NCBI GenBank assembly: GCA_028877215.1
Contig: JAPPFJ010000010.1
Location: 124,001 to 188,000 of the forward strand
Length of the DNA stretch: 64,000 nt
From: Gemmatimonadota bacterium
GTDB lineage: Bacteria > Latescibacterota > UBA2968 > GCA-2709665
Direction of reading: 5' to 3'
A model generated the notes under the pieces. That model was not told the origin of the DNA. It saw only the letters and a list, made by a program, of their open reading frames with translations, and made no database searches. This document shows positions 35,883 to 44,904 of this stretch, piece after piece. Both the position numbers and the translations under genes were made by a program. Position 1 is the first letter of the stretch; each line of letters begins with the position of its first letter.

Positions 35883-35976
35883 GGCGTCTCTCGGGAAAAT
35901 CGATCGCGGGAAAGCAGGCCGGTTGACCCGTCCTGCGGTACGGCGGTGCAGGTCCGGCGCTCCAGGGGATTCGACA

Positions 35977-37086
35977 CTACATCTCCCTTAGAAGCCAATA
36001 GAGATTATGAAGGAAGTTTCGGTTGTCGCCGTCGACGTATATCATCTCGCCTCCCATTCGGCTGAACGACTTGCAGAACCTGAGGTAATACGCCGGGTTG
36101 TCTTTGGGAGGTTCGCCACTGGACCAATCCCAGGTCATCGGCGCGAGATCGTTGACAGCTATGAACGGGCGTATAACGCGTTTGTTTTCCTGAATTCGTA
36201 GATTATTGGCTAGCGAGAGGGCTTTCTCGAAGACCTGCGGCGCCATGACGGCCGAGCCAATTGAGAGGAAAACGCCCCCATCCAGATCCACCACGCCCCT
36301 CGCGAACACCCGGAAGTCGATATCCGCGCCGCGTCCGATTGCCGCGCCATTGGCCAGGTGATGGTTGTGGATGATATCGTATCCAATGCCCGGATGTACA
36401 GTAAGTGGCACGCCGAGACGGTATGCCTGGGCCGTGACGGACGCATCCCTAAAAGGGTGTTCGACGCGGCAGCGGCCGGAAGGAATGCCGAAACGGGAGA
36501 CGACCTGGAGCAGTTCGGCGTACGGGGGCATGTCGGGCGAATCCGCGGGGGCATCGACCCAGGCACGCAGTGCGGATGCCAGGTCGTCGCGGGCGGGGAT
36601 ATCGCAGCCGTCTTCCGAAATGAACTTCCCCAGCGATTCGCCGTAGCCCCTGCCCTCCAGCGCACCGGCGAGAACCGCCAGATGGATGTATCGGCCGGTT
36701 TCCTCCCACGTTCCGAAACACCCCGACGCGACGTTCGCCCGCACGTCTTCTTCGGAACGACCCTGAAAGGCATACTCCCAGTCGTGAATCGTGCCGGCGC
36801 CGTTGGTGGCCAGATGGGTGATCCAACCGCCCTCCATCAGGCGAGTCACGACCGGCCCCAATCCGTTCTTGACCAGATGGGCGCCGTACGCCAGCATGAC
36901 GGAAGCGCTCCGCCGCCTGGCGTCGCGGATTTCTTCGGCAACGCGCCGCAGCCTGTTCTCCAGCAGCCCGGAGCCGGGCGCGGGCGCGTCGGGATCGACC
37001 ATGATCTCGTCGATTGAGAACTTGCTCCGCCTCTCCGACAGAGATCTAAGGACGAGGTCCCGATGGTCAATCTGTTGATACGGCAT
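35977..37086 (-). CDS. Deoxyhypusine synthase-like protein
   Basis: A 369-aa protein with the NAD+-binding Rossmann core of the deoxyhypusine synthase family: AYGAHLVKNGLGPVVTRLME, then THLATNGAGTIHDWEYAFQG and SEEDVRANVASG. Genuine DHS carries a catalytic lysine in a WGKI-type motif near the C-terminus. I see no such motif here, where the tail reads MIYVDGDNRNFLHNL. It therefore probably does not modify an eIF5A-like substrate and may act on another amine or have a different role. It lies 12 nt downstream of the SnoaL-like gene in a co-oriented cluster, so cotranscription is likely. Fold assignment is good; the activity is unknown. Confidence 0.78.
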   Translation of the reverse strand: MPYQQIDHRDLVLRSLSERRSKFSIDEIMVDPDAPAPGSGLLENRLRRVAEEIRDARRRSASVMLAYGAHLVKNGLGPVVTRLMEGGWITHLATNGAGTIHDWEYAFQGRSEEDVRANVASGCFGTWEETGRYIHLAVLAGALEGRGYGESLGKFISEDGCDIPARDDLASALRAWVDAPADSPDMPPYAELLQVVSRFGIPSGRCRVEHPFRDASVTAQAYRLGVPLTVHPGIGYDIIHNHHLANGAAIGRGADIDFRVFARGVVDLDGGVFLSIGSAVMAPQVFEKALSLANNLRIQENKRVIRPFIAVNDLAPMTWDWSSGEPPKDNPAYYLRFCKSFSRMGGEMIYVDGDNRNFLHNLYWLLREM

Positions 37087-37098
37087 GACCCTGCTTGC

Positions 37099-37524
37099 CT
37101 ATTTGGCCACCCAGCCCCGCTTGAGTGGGACGTCGGGAGATTCCAGGACGCCGCCGTAGATCGTCACGGCGGTGATTTTTCCGTTCTGAATCCGGCACAT
37201 ATGCACTTCGGTGGCATCCAGCTGTTTGCCGTACATTGCTTCGGGCAGCCCGGGAAGGGGCTGGTTTACGATACCCGTGAAGTGAAACTCTACAGCGGCC
37301 ATGTCGTCGTCAGCGACGATATTGAGAATTTCGAGCCGCATGTCCCGCTCTTCCTCGTGACAGCCCTGCCAGAGCGCCACCAGCTTATCCGCACCCCGGA
37401 TGTTCAGTGCGCCGCCGGCCATGGTCGCGTCGTCGGCGTAGGTTTCGCGAAGTCGCTTCCAGTCACAGGCGAAGGCGGCTTCGAGGGACTCCCGTGCAAT
37501 TCGAGCGTTGTTTTCTGCGGACAT
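37099..37524 (-). CDS. SnoaL-like/NTF2-fold protein
   Basis: A 141-aa cone-shaped NTF2-like domain protein of the SnoaL polyketide-cyclase type. It has an early helix pair (ARIARESLEAAFACDWKRLRETYADDATM) and a beta-sheet with a VEFHFTGIVNQPLPGLP strand-turn, ending in VHMCRIQNGKITAVTIYGG, the typical last strands. Such proteins may be small enzymes or ligand-binding factors. The ATG at 37524 has GGGAGACGCC in front; the open frame back to 37665 overlaps the upstream epimerase gene and is unlikely to be coding. It lies 40 nt after the epimerase. Confidence 0.82.
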   Translation of the reverse strand: MSAENNARIARESLEAAFACDWKRLRETYADDATMAGGALNIRGADKLVALWQGCHEEERDMRLEILNIVADDDMAAVEFHFTGIVNQPLPGLPEAMYGKQLDATEVHMCRIQNGKITAVTIYGGVLESPDVPLKRGWVAK

Positions 37525-37564
37525 TGGCGTCTCCCTTCGTAGTTGCCCGATCGTAGCCCTCAAT

Positions 37565-38353
37565 CTATTCCACGTCGGCGCCGATCCGGTATTGTTCGAG
37601 ATTTCCCCTGTATTGCAGACCGAGAACCTCACGGGACCGTGCGACATTGCACGTTTTTTCTGCACCCTGCGTTCCTACGACGTGGAATACGTCGAAGTCG
37701 ATGTCCTGGGACTCCAGGCCCAGCCGGCAGGCTTCCGCGAGGTCGTGGCGGCACACCCAGCCCTGGCGGTAGGGGCGCGCTTCCGTACCCAGTTTTTCCC
37801 TGTAGCGGCCGATCCCAAGCCTGCTGTCAACGATGTAATCAGGCCGGAGTACGATGATGCGCAGCCCGAATGCGTCGTAAAACTGCCGGCACATCTCTTC
37901 CTGAAGGCGTTTCGTGACGCCGTAGAGGCCGCCGTCGGGACGCCTGACATCGGCCGAGAAGAAGATGCCCCCGGGATGGGCAGTCTGGCACGAACCGATG
38001 TGCACGATTCTCCCGATGTCGTGCCGCCGGGCGGATTCCAGCACGTTCCAGAGCCCCTTGATGTTGATAAGGAAGGGCTTTGCGTCGTCCGTGCCATGGG
38101 CGCCGGGTTCGTCCGAGTGGTACACCGCCATGTGCAGAACCGCGTCCATGCCCGCCACGGCACGATGAACGGCATCGAAATCCACGATATCACCGTGTAC
38201 GACGTCGCCGCCCGTCCATTCGCCGTCGGTATCGTTCCAGGCTTTCCAGGCCTGCGGAGCGTAGTCGAAAGCCCGGATTCGATGGTTCCCGTCCAAAGCG
38301 GCCAGCGCCGCCCGTCCCAGCCAGCCCGCCGCGCCGAATACGACAATGTTCAT
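37565..38353 (-). CDS. NAD(P)-dependent epimerase/dehydratase (extended SDR)
   Basis: A 262-aa extended short-chain dehydrogenase/reductase. The dinucleotide motif is VVFGAAGWLGRAAL (GxxGxxG). VLHMAVYHSDEP and the catalytic YGVTK (YxxxK) motif follow, together with the preceding Ser of HIGSCQ. The family acts on nucleotide sugars or related carbonyl compounds; the substrate cannot be read here. It starts 30 nt after the sigma54 activator gene and is the first of three small metabolic genes trailing the envelope-stress island, so it may be read from the same promoter. Confidence 0.9.
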   Translation of the reverse strand: MNIVVFGAAGWLGRAALAALDGNHRIRAFDYAPQAWKAWNDTDGEWTGGDVVHGDIVDFDAVHRAVAGMDAVLHMAVYHSDEPGAHGTDDAKPFLINIKGLWNVLESARRHDIGRIVHIGSCQTAHPGGIFFSADVRRPDGGLYGVTKRLQEEMCRQFYDAFGLRIIVLRPDYIVDSRLGIGRYREKLGTEARPYRQGWVCRHDLAEACRLGLESQDIDFDVFHVVGTQGAEKTCNVARSREVLGLQYRGNLEQYRIGADVE

Positions 38354-38383
38354 CTTCCTGGCTCCCCTTGCAAAGAACAGGCG

Positions 38384-39790
38384 TCAGGACTTCTCCCCTG
38401 CAAGTCCGTATTTCCTGTAATGGTGACGAAATTGATCGTAGCTCAATCTGAGCGACTCGGCCGCCTTGCGCTGGTTCCAGTTTTCGCGGCTCAACGCGCT
38501 TCTGAGCAGGCCGAGTTCAAATGCCGTGACCTGATCGTCAAACCCGTCTCCCGGTGCGGCCACGGCCCCGCTGGTGATTTCCGGCGGCAGGTCCCGCGGC
38601 TCGATGGACGCGCCCGTTGCCATGCACGCGGCGCGTTCGACGGCGAATTTGAGCTCACGCACGTTTCCCGGCCACGCGTAACCCAACAGCAGCCGCAGGG
38701 CGCCTTCCGAAAAGGGACGCGCCTCCAGGCCCGGTACCTCCCGCACGATCTGTTCGACGAAAAATCCGGCGAGCGGCTGGATGTCTTCACGGCGTTCCCG
38801 AAGCGGGGGAATGCGGATGATTTCAAAGCGCAGGCGGTCGTAGAGATCCTGCCGGAAACGGCCTTCGCCAATCTCGCGCTCGAGGTCGGCATTCGTGGCG
38901 GCAATGATACGGACGTCCACGCTGGTTGGCGCGGCGCCACCCACCCGTTGAACCTCCTGGTACTCGATGGCGCGCAGGACGTTCTGCTGGAATTCGGGCG
39001 TGGTGTTGCCTATCTCGTCAAGCAACAGAGTGCCGCCGTTTGCCGCTTCAAACCGGCCCGGCCGGGCTTCCGTGGCTCCGGTAAAGGCGCCTTTCTCATG
39101 GCCGAAGAGCTCGCTTTCCAAGAGGTTGGCGGAAAGGGCGGCGCAGTTGACTTTGACGAATGGACGATCTCGTCGTACCCCGCCGTAGTGGATCGCCGCG
39201 GCTACGAGTTCCTTTCCGGTTCCGGGTTCGCCGAGAACCAGGACCGGCCGGGGAATGGAAGCAATGCGCTCTGCCTGTTGCATAATCCGCAGCATCTGTG
39301 AGCTGGCGTTTACCGTCCGGTACTGCTTCCCGAATTCGTCCCGGTAGAAACGGTTCTCCCGGTCCAGATCCTTTACCCTGGCCTGGAGGCGCGCATTCTC
39401 CTTGAGCACGGCAAGTACGCGGTCGAGCTTTTCGAGGCTGAGTTCAAGCCTGTCCTCTATATAGAAATCCTTCTCGATAAAGTCGGAAGCACCCATGCGC
39501 AGGGCCGCAACGGCATTCTCCACCGTGCCCTTGCCCGTGAGGATAATTACCGGCAGATCCGGTGCAAGATCGCGAATCTGGCGTAGGATTTCGAGACCGT
39601 CCGGTTCGGCCGGCCCGAAGTCGATATCCAGAATGGCCATGTCAACGTCAGAAACGTGCTTTCGCAGGTACGCAAAGGCCTCTCTTCCTGTCGGAAAAGC
39701 CCTCACCATCCGGCCATCAACCTGAAGGCTTCGCGTGAGCATGCCCAGGATTTCGGACTGGTCGTCTGCGACAACGATTTGCGCGTTCAT
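38384..39790 (-). CDS. Sigma54-dependent NtrC-family response regulator
   Basis: A 468-aa enhancer-binding protein. The receiver domain is residues 1-120 (acidic pair Asp9/Asp10, phosphoacceptor Asp55 in MAILDID, Lys106). A short coiled linker leads to the AAA+ domain at about 160-390, with Walker A GEPGTGKE (187-194) and the sigma54-contact loop GAFTGA (234-239). A Fis-type helix-turn-helix closes it ([26 protein letters not shown]). Intact GAFTGA means it should activate RpoN promoters. The histidine kinase gene ends 3 nt upstream, so the two are a cognate pair. A sigma54-type promoter lies upstream of pspA at the head of this gene cluster. Confidence 0.95.
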   Translation of the reverse strand: MNAQIVVADDQSEILGMLTRSLQVDGRMVRAFPTGREAFAYLRKHVSDVDMAILDIDFGPAEPDGLEILRQIRDLAPDLPVIILTGKGTVENAVAALRMGASDFIEKDFYIEDRLELSLEKLDRVLAVLKENARLQARVKDLDRENRFYRDEFGKQYRTVNASSQMLRIMQQAERIASIPRPVLVLGEPGTGKELVAAAIHYGGVRRDRPFVKVNCAALSANLLESELFGHEKGAFTGATEARPGRFEAANGGTLLLDEIGNTTPEFQQNVLRAIEYQEVQRVGGAAPTSVDVRIIAATNADLEREIGEGRFRQDLYDRLRFEIIRIPPLRERREDIQPLAGFFVEQIVREVPGLEARPFSEGALRLLLGYAWPGNVRELKFAVERAACMATGASIEPRDLPPEITSGAVAAPGDGFDDQVTAFELGLLRSALSRENWNQRKAAESLRLSYDQFRHHYRKYGLAGEKS

Positions 39791-39793
39791 GAC

Positions 39794-41422
39794 TTACTCG
39801 ATGAATTCCTCGGCCAGCGGCAGCCTGGATGAAGATATCGGATCGCCGCTCCAGCCGATGCTGTCTGTTTCGGAAACGAGTTCGAAGTCCACCGGAATGT
39901 CGATGCGAAACACGGCTCCGGCGCCCGGTCGGCTGATCATGCGCAGGTTTCCCCTGTGGGCGGACACGATGCGCGAGCAGATGCTCAGGCCGAATCCATT
40001 GCCCTTTTCTTTGGTTGAGAACCCGGGATCGAAGATTCTGCCCTGGATCTCTTCGGATATGCCGGGTCCGTTGTCTTCCACTTCGATGAATACCGAAGCC
40101 CGCTTATTGTCGTAGCCGGCCTGTACCGTGACCATACCCTCTTCGTCTACGGCGTCCAGTGCGTTCAAAATCAGGTTGGTGACGGCTTCCCGCAACATGC
40201 CGGGGTCGACCTTGACCTGCGGAACCTGCGGCTCGTACACGAAGCGGAGCAACGCACCGCCGGTACGGGTAGAGACTGTCTCCTTGATTTTGCCCAACAA
40301 TGGCGGAACGTCAACCAGTGTGGGGTTCAACGGGTCCTGCTTCATGCTTCGCAGATAGGCGACCCATTGGTCGTAGATGTGCTCCTGGTCCCGGGCGATC
40401 CCTCTCAGATCATCGAGAAACCTGTCTTCCTGCGGGACCCTACGAATCAGCCGGCGTGTACGGCTCCCGACCAGTCCCATCAGGTTTTTTATCTGGTGGC
40501 CCCGCGTGTACAGGCTCTCACCCACCTGCACACGCCCCATGTCGATGAGTTCGAGGGATAACCGTGCCAGAACCGAGGCTGCCTTTGCGCCGAACTCTTC
40601 GATGATGGTCGTATATTCCTGCTCCATCTGCGCCGAACTCTTGTGATCGAACAAGAGATGCGCCAGGTTTCTGTAGGGCAGCGCGTAGTCCGGCTCGAGC
40701 TGGATGGCTATCTTGAATGCGCCAAGTGCCTGGAGGGTCTGACCCGCTTGCATGAGCAGAACCCCAAGGTTGTTGTGGCCCGGTGCGAAGAGCGGATTCG
40801 CTTCCAGGCCACGGCGGTAAACCATGATCGCTTCATCGACGTTTTCCGGCAGGTCGTCGAGGAAGCTGGCGAGCATGAAGCAGGTGCCGTCCACGTTGCC
40901 GAAGGGTACCCCCCTGTCCACGGCGTTCAGAATATAACGAAGCGCTTCGACCGCCTGCTGCCGACCCTTCGATCCCGATTCCGCGCCCTCTGCCCGCAAA
41001 AGCGCCAGTTGAAAGTGCGCCTCCAGATGGTCAGGATCAACCCTGGTGGCGGCTTCGAGGTCCTTCAGCCCCCCTTTGAAGCCGCCCTTGATCCGGCACA
41101 GGCCCATCTTGAAATGCATGTCCGCGGCGCGGTCCGGGACAAGATCCAGACAGACGGTAAAGCAGTCCAGCGCGTCCGCCCAACTGCCCTGTCTGTAGTG
41201 GACAACGCCCAGGTTATGGCGCGCCCGCACATTCCCGGCATCCTTCATCAATGCCGCCCGGTAGGCGGCTTCGGCACTCGCCAGGTCGCCGGTTTCCATC
41301 GCGTAGTCGCCGCCGCGGCAGTGCCTCCGGGCGTTGGCATTCCCGGATTCAGGCAGGGTCCGGGCGATACCGATACGGTCGGACGGGGCCGGCGCGTTGT
41401 CAGGTAATTCAGGTTTGTTCAA
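39794..41422 (-). CDS. Soluble histidine kinase with N-terminal TPR repeats
   Basis: A 542-aa kinase with no membrane segment or signal peptide. TPR-like helices fill about 35-260 (YRAALMKDAGNVRARHNLGVV; YRRGLEANPLFAPGHNNLGVL; AFKIAIQLEPDYALPYRNLA). The dimerisation helix carries a probable phospho-His309 in RGHQIKNLMG. The ATPase domain has LNALDAVDEEG (N box), EVEDNGPGI (G1) and GNGFGLS (G2). The start is a TTG with GGAG 7 nt upstream. TPR modules bind proteins, so the input is probably a partner such as PspA or flotillin rather than a small ligand; that is inference. It lies 24 nt after the flotillin gene and 3 nt before its response regulator. Confidence 0.92.
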   Translation of the reverse strand: MNKPELPDNAPAPSDRIGIARTLPESGNANARRHCRGGDYAMETGDLASAEAAYRAALMKDAGNVRARHNLGVVHYRQGSWADALDCFTVCLDLVPDRAADMHFKMGLCRIKGGFKGGLKDLEAATRVDPDHLEAHFQLALLRAEGAESGSKGRQQAVEALRYILNAVDRGVPFGNVDGTCFMLASFLDDLPENVDEAIMVYRRGLEANPLFAPGHNNLGVLLMQAGQTLQALGAFKIAIQLEPDYALPYRNLAHLLFDHKSSAQMEQEYTTIIEEFGAKAASVLARLSLELIDMGRVQVGESLYTRGHQIKNLMGLVGSRTRRLIRRVPQEDRFLDDLRGIARDQEHIYDQWVAYLRSMKQDPLNPTLVDVPPLLGKIKETVSTRTGGALLRFVYEPQVPQVKVDPGMLREAVTNLILNALDAVDEEGMVTVQAGYDNKRASVFIEVEDNGPGISEEIQGRIFDPGFSTKEKGNGFGLSICSRIVSAHRGNLRMISRPGAGAVFRIDIPVDFELVSETDSIGWSGDPISSSRLPLAEEFIE

Positions 41423-41446
41423 TCGGTTACTCCACGATTAAACGGG

Positions 41447-42961
41447 TCAAATCCGTGGTTTTTCGGTTTTGCTTTCATTGCCGTCTGCCGGACCCGTCCC
41501 GCCCGCCATCCTGCCCAGAAACTCCGGGAGTTCCAGACCCGCCAGTTTTGCCAGTTCGTGCATGGGAGGAATGGCGCCCATCAGACGCTGACCGAGGTTG
41601 GTCATACCTCCCTGTCCGTTGCCGCCGTCCCAGACCACGATCTTCTCCAGCGGGAGATTCTGAATGGCTTCGGCCTGTATGCCCGCGACCTCGGTCAACC
41701 GCTCGACGATGAGGAAGGCAGCGGCAGCCTGGTCTTTTCCGCCGCACGCGGCAACCAACTCCTTATAACCTTCGGCCTTGGCATCCAGAATGGCCTGAGT
41801 GCCCTCCGCTTCGGCCCTCCGCTCAGCCAGAATCGCGGCGGCTTCGCCTTGGGCCACAAGTGTTTTCCGGGTTTTCTCCGCCTCGGCCTGCACAACCAGC
41901 TTCTGTTTCTGCGCCTCGGCCTCTACGACGATTTCGGCTCTAAGTCGGGCTTCTTCGCGCAGCGACCGGGCTTCCTCGGCCTCTCTCTCCGCCTTTTCCT
42001 GGGCGACCCGGATGGCGCCGTCGGCGGCCTTGGCCGCCTCCTGTCCCGTCTGGCGCGCGACCTCTTCTGCTACCGTCTGCTGCGCCATGTAACCGGCCTT
42101 TTTTGAATCGGCCTCAGCCTCGGCCTGCACCGCTTCCGCGTCCAGAGCGGAAACCATCTGGCGTTTGTTTCTGGTGGCCTCCGCCTCCCCGATCTGGGCT
42201 TCGGATTCCAGTGCGGCAACCCTCTGTCGCCTGTCCCTGGCGGCTTCCGCCTCGCCGATATCGGCGGCCGCGTTCGCGGCAGCCACGTCCGTACGCTGGT
42301 CCCGCTCCCGTTCGGCCACACCCACCTTGCCCATTTTCTCCTGCTCGGCCACATCGATGGCCGCCTGGTTGATGGCTTCGGCAGCCGCTTTCTGACCGAG
42401 GGCCTTGATATAGCCGCTCTCGTCTTCGATATCCTTGATATTCACATTGATTACGGAGAGACCGATTTTCTCCATTTCGGTTGACACGGCTTCATTGACC
42501 TTGGACATAAACGCCTGCCGGTCCCGGTTGATTTCTTCGATTTCCATTGTGGCGATCACCGCCCGCATCTGGCCGAGAATGATATCCTGCGCCTGACTCT
42601 CGATCTGTTCGCGCGAAAGACCCAACAGTCGGATTGCCGCGTTCTGCATCACGCCGGCCTGATTTGAAACCGCTGCCGTGACGGTTGTGGGAACCGACAC
42701 ACGGATGTTCTCCTGAGAAAGCGCGTTGTCCAGGTCTATGGGAACGACGAACGGCTCCAGGTCCAGATACTCGTAGTCCTGAAGGAGCGGAAGGACGAAG
42801 GCAGCGCCCCCATGTACGCACTTTGCGGCCCCTTTTCCGGTCTTTCCGTAGACGACCAGTATCTTGTTGGAGGGACACCGTTTGTACCTGGAAATGAACG
42901 TCACGAAGAGAAGAAACACCACCAGCAGCAAAATGATCGTCAGAATCGTCTCGGTTGCCAT
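41447..42961 (-). CDS. Flotillin-like SPFH/Band 7 membrane protein
   Basis: A 504-aa flotillin homologue. An N-terminal membrane helix (ETILTIILLLVVFLLFVTFISRY) anchors it. The SPFH domain spans about 35-200 (TTVTAAVSNQAGVMQNAA; IILGQMRAVIATMEIEEINRDR). A long Ala/Glu-rich coiled coil (about 210-420, repeated EAEA) and a C-terminal region (AAAFLIVERLTEVAGIQAEAIQNLPLEKIVVWDGG) complete it. Flotillins organise membrane microdomains and work with NfeD proteins, one of which is encoded directly upstream. The ATG at 42961 has GGAGGGATTGCG upstream; the longer frame to 43087 is not coding. It is part of the envelope-stress island. Confidence 0.93.
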   Translation of the reverse strand: MATETILTIILLLVVFLLFVTFISRYKRCPSNKILVVYGKTGKGAAKCVHGGAAFVLPLLQDYEYLDLEPFVVPIDLDNALSQENIRVSVPTTVTAAVSNQAGVMQNAAIRLLGLSREQIESQAQDIILGQMRAVIATMEIEEINRDRQAFMSKVNEAVSTEMEKIGLSVINVNIKDIEDESGYIKALGQKAAAEAINQAAIDVAEQEKMGKVGVAERERDQRTDVAAANAAADIGEAEAARDRRQRVAALESEAQIGEAEATRNKRQMVSALDAEAVQAEAEADSKKAGYMAQQTVAEEVARQTGQEAAKAADGAIRVAQEKAEREAEEARSLREEARLRAEIVVEAEAQKQKLVVQAEAEKTRKTLVAQGEAAAILAERRAEAEGTQAILDAKAEGYKELVAACGGKDQAAAAFLIVERLTEVAGIQAEAIQNLPLEKIVVWDGGNGQGGMTNLGQRLMGAIPPMHELAKLAGLELPEFLGRMAGGTGPADGNESKTEKPRI

Positions 42962-43113
42962 CGCAATCCCTCCTCGATTGAAGATTTCGCCATTGAGTGA
43001 GATCTTTCCCGGGTAAAATCCCGTGCGGGTTGCAACCCTCGAGCCGTCTTTCGCATCGCAGCAAGCCGGCAACGCGAAACACCGCAAGTATGGCGCTCTG
43101 ATCCGGAAGTCGC

Positions 43114-43710
43114 TCAGTCCGCCAGGGGTTCAACCTCAAGCGTGGTTGCATTCACAACCCGGAGAATGCGCACGGGCGTCCTGGCCGAGACCGGCATTCC
43201 GCGTTTCCCGCGGGCAGTTACGTAGGCGACCGTCCCGCTCTCCATCACCCGGACCTGCCCCGTGCCGCCTTCCGGTATATCCAGATATACTTCGCCCGAC
43301 GTGCCGACGCACGTATCCAGGCTGGCGTTTCCGGTCTCGGTAAGCTGCCGGATACCGTGGAAAAAATAGGCCACAACCGCCATGCCCGCGCTGCCCCAGA
43401 CAAGCGCGTAGACAAGGGCGGTTCGAACTTCCAGCCCTCTTTGCAGATACAGGGCGCCCGCCCAACCGAACAGCATGCCAAAGGCAATGAGGGACCTGAT
43501 AGAAAGCAGCTTGAAAGAGGCAACCGTACCGTCGTTGAACTCCGGCCCGGAATCTCCGAAGTTCGCATCTCCGGAGATCCCCGTGTCCGCCCCTCCTCCG
43601 AGACCGAGCAACGCAGCCAGGAGTTGCCAGACGAAAAACGCACTGAAGAAAATCGCCACGACGTAGAAAATCTGATTGAGCACGGTCAGTTCCATCCACC
43701 AGGCACCCAT
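43114..43710 (-). CDS. NfeD-like membrane protein (flotillin partner)
   Basis: A 198-aa protein with a first helix (LNQIFYVVAIFFSAFFVWQLLAALLG), a short Gly/Asp-rich loop and two further helices at about 70-115. A C-terminal beta-rich domain of about 70 residues follows (GTSGEVYLDIPEGGTGQVRV, then RTPVRILRVVNATTLEVEP), which has the OB-fold pattern of NfeD proteins. NfeD proteins are almost always encoded next to flotillins and help their assembly. This gene is 152 nt upstream of the flotillin gene on the same strand. The ribosome site AAGGAG is 6 nt before the ATG. Assignment rests on topology plus context. Confidence 0.8.
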   Translation of the reverse strand: MGAWWMELTVLNQIFYVVAIFFSAFFVWQLLAALLGLGGGADTGISGDANFGDSGPEFNDGTVASFKLLSIRSLIAFGMLFGWAGALYLQRGLEVRTALVYALVWGSAGMAVVAYFFHGIRQLTETGNASLDTCVGTSGEVYLDIPEGGTGQVRVMESGTVAYVTARGKRGMPVSARTPVRILRVVNATTLEVEPLAD

Positions 43711-43988
43711 GTCCGACTCCTTCCTTCGGATCTCCCTGAATTTGCACGGCCGATCTCCTGCATGTGGACCTGATGCGAACTGTGTCCGTCAGGCGCCCCG
43801 CGCCGCGAAATGTGATATAGAATATTCCCTGCGTCAACACAAAATCGTGACGGTTTCAGCCAGCGTCTGCAGACGCCGGGCCGATCACCGAACGCCATTT
43901 CGTCGGGGACCCCCGCTTTAGTTCGATCGCTGATTCTCTGCTTTCCGGTCCTCAAGGATGTACGAACGCTGCCTTCCGTTACGCGGCA

Positions 43989-44564
43989 TCAGGAGGGCAC
44001 CAGCCCTCGTCTCTTGAATTCACCCTTCAACTGGCAACGGCCGCGGTTTAGCCAGGTCTTGACCGTCCCCATCGGAATCTGAAGCGCCAGCGTAATCTCT
44101 TCGTAGGACCAGTCCCGGACATAACGCATCCAGACGACCTTGCGGTACCTGGCCGGCAATGCGCGAATGCTCTTCCTGACCAGTTCCCGCTGCTGGTTTC
44201 GCTCCACCGAGACTTCCGGATTCTCGCCCGAAACGGGCATGCGCGTGGCATCGGCCAAGGCCGCCGGGTCGTCGGTTACCTTTATCCACCGTCGGCGCAC
44301 CTGCTGTTTGCGAAAGTGGGATTTGTGTACGTTCAGCGCGATCTGGGTAAGCCAGGTGGCGAATGCGGCCTCGCCCCTGTACGAGCCAAGAGCGCCATAC
44401 GCCTTCAGAAAGGCGGTTTGAACAAGATCCTGCGCGGTTTCAGGATCGCTCGTCCGTCGCACCATCGTGGCGTAGATTTGTTCATGACAGGCCTGGTAAA
44501 GAACACCGAACGCAGCCGCGTCGCCTTCGACGGCCTTCCGGACCAGATACCGTTCGTTTTTCAT
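43989..44564 (-). CDS. ECF-type RNA polymerase sigma factor
   Basis: A 191-aa sigma70-family factor of the ECF group. Region 2 covers about 10-85 (AFGVLYQACHEQIYATMVRR; DLVQTAFLKAYGAL; ATWLTQIALNVHKSHFRKQ). Region 4 covers about 130-180 (LPARYRKVVWMRYVRDWSYEEITLALQIPMGTVKTWLNRGR). There is no region 3. No recognisable zinc anti-sigma gene follows. Its neighbours are small membrane proteins and a STAS protein, any of which could sequester or release it; that is inference. The ATG at 44564 has AGAGGA 10 nt upstream; an in-frame ATG-like start at 44609 would overlap the preceding small gene. Confidence 0.93.
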   Translation of the reverse strand: MKNERYLVRKAVEGDAAAFGVLYQACHEQIYATMVRRTSDPETAQDLVQTAFLKAYGALGSYRGEAAFATWLTQIALNVHKSHFRKQQVRRRWIKVTDDPAALADATRMPVSGENPEVSVERNQQRELVRKSIRALPARYRKVVWMRYVRDWSYEEITLALQIPMGTVKTWLNRGRCQLKGEFKRRGLVPS

Positions 44565-44595
44565 TAGTTGATTTTCCTCTCTAAGGGACAGTCGA

Positions 44596-44772
44596 TTACC
44601 TGGAGTCACCGGTGAGCAGCCGGTAACCCACGTAAATCAGGACAAACGACACAAGCAGTTTGAGAAGCAAGAGCACGATTTCCAGGGACATGCCGATGAG
44701 CTTGATTGCTTCGAAAATACCGAGGTACGCGCCAATGGCAATGAGGATGATACCGAGGATTTTTGCGAGCAT
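44596..44772 (-). CDS. 58-aa membrane peptide
   Basis: A short gene encoding 58 residues with two hydrophobic segments: LAKILGIILIAIGAYLGIF and SLEIVLLLLKLLVSFVLIYV, ending GYRLLTGDSR. It is supported by a good ribosome site (AAAGGA, 6 nt before the ATG), a stop codon only 31 nt before the ECF sigma start and conserved orientation with its neighbours. I do not recognise a family. Its position directly before the sigma gene suggests a membrane partner or anti-sigma-like adaptor, which is a guess. Confidence 0.7.
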   Translation of the reverse strand: MLAKILGIILIAIGAYLGIFEAIKLIGMSLEIVLLLLKLLVSFVLIYVGYRLLTGDSR

Positions 44773-44904
44773 GGGTTTTCCTTTCTGGTTCCGCGTGTCG
44801 GGTTACTTGAATCTGTCATTCCGGCTTCCAGTGAGTGTTTCTTGATAGACCAGGAGACCACTTACAGGTTCCATTGCACAGGCGGAATGGAATGGAGAGG
44901 CTTG

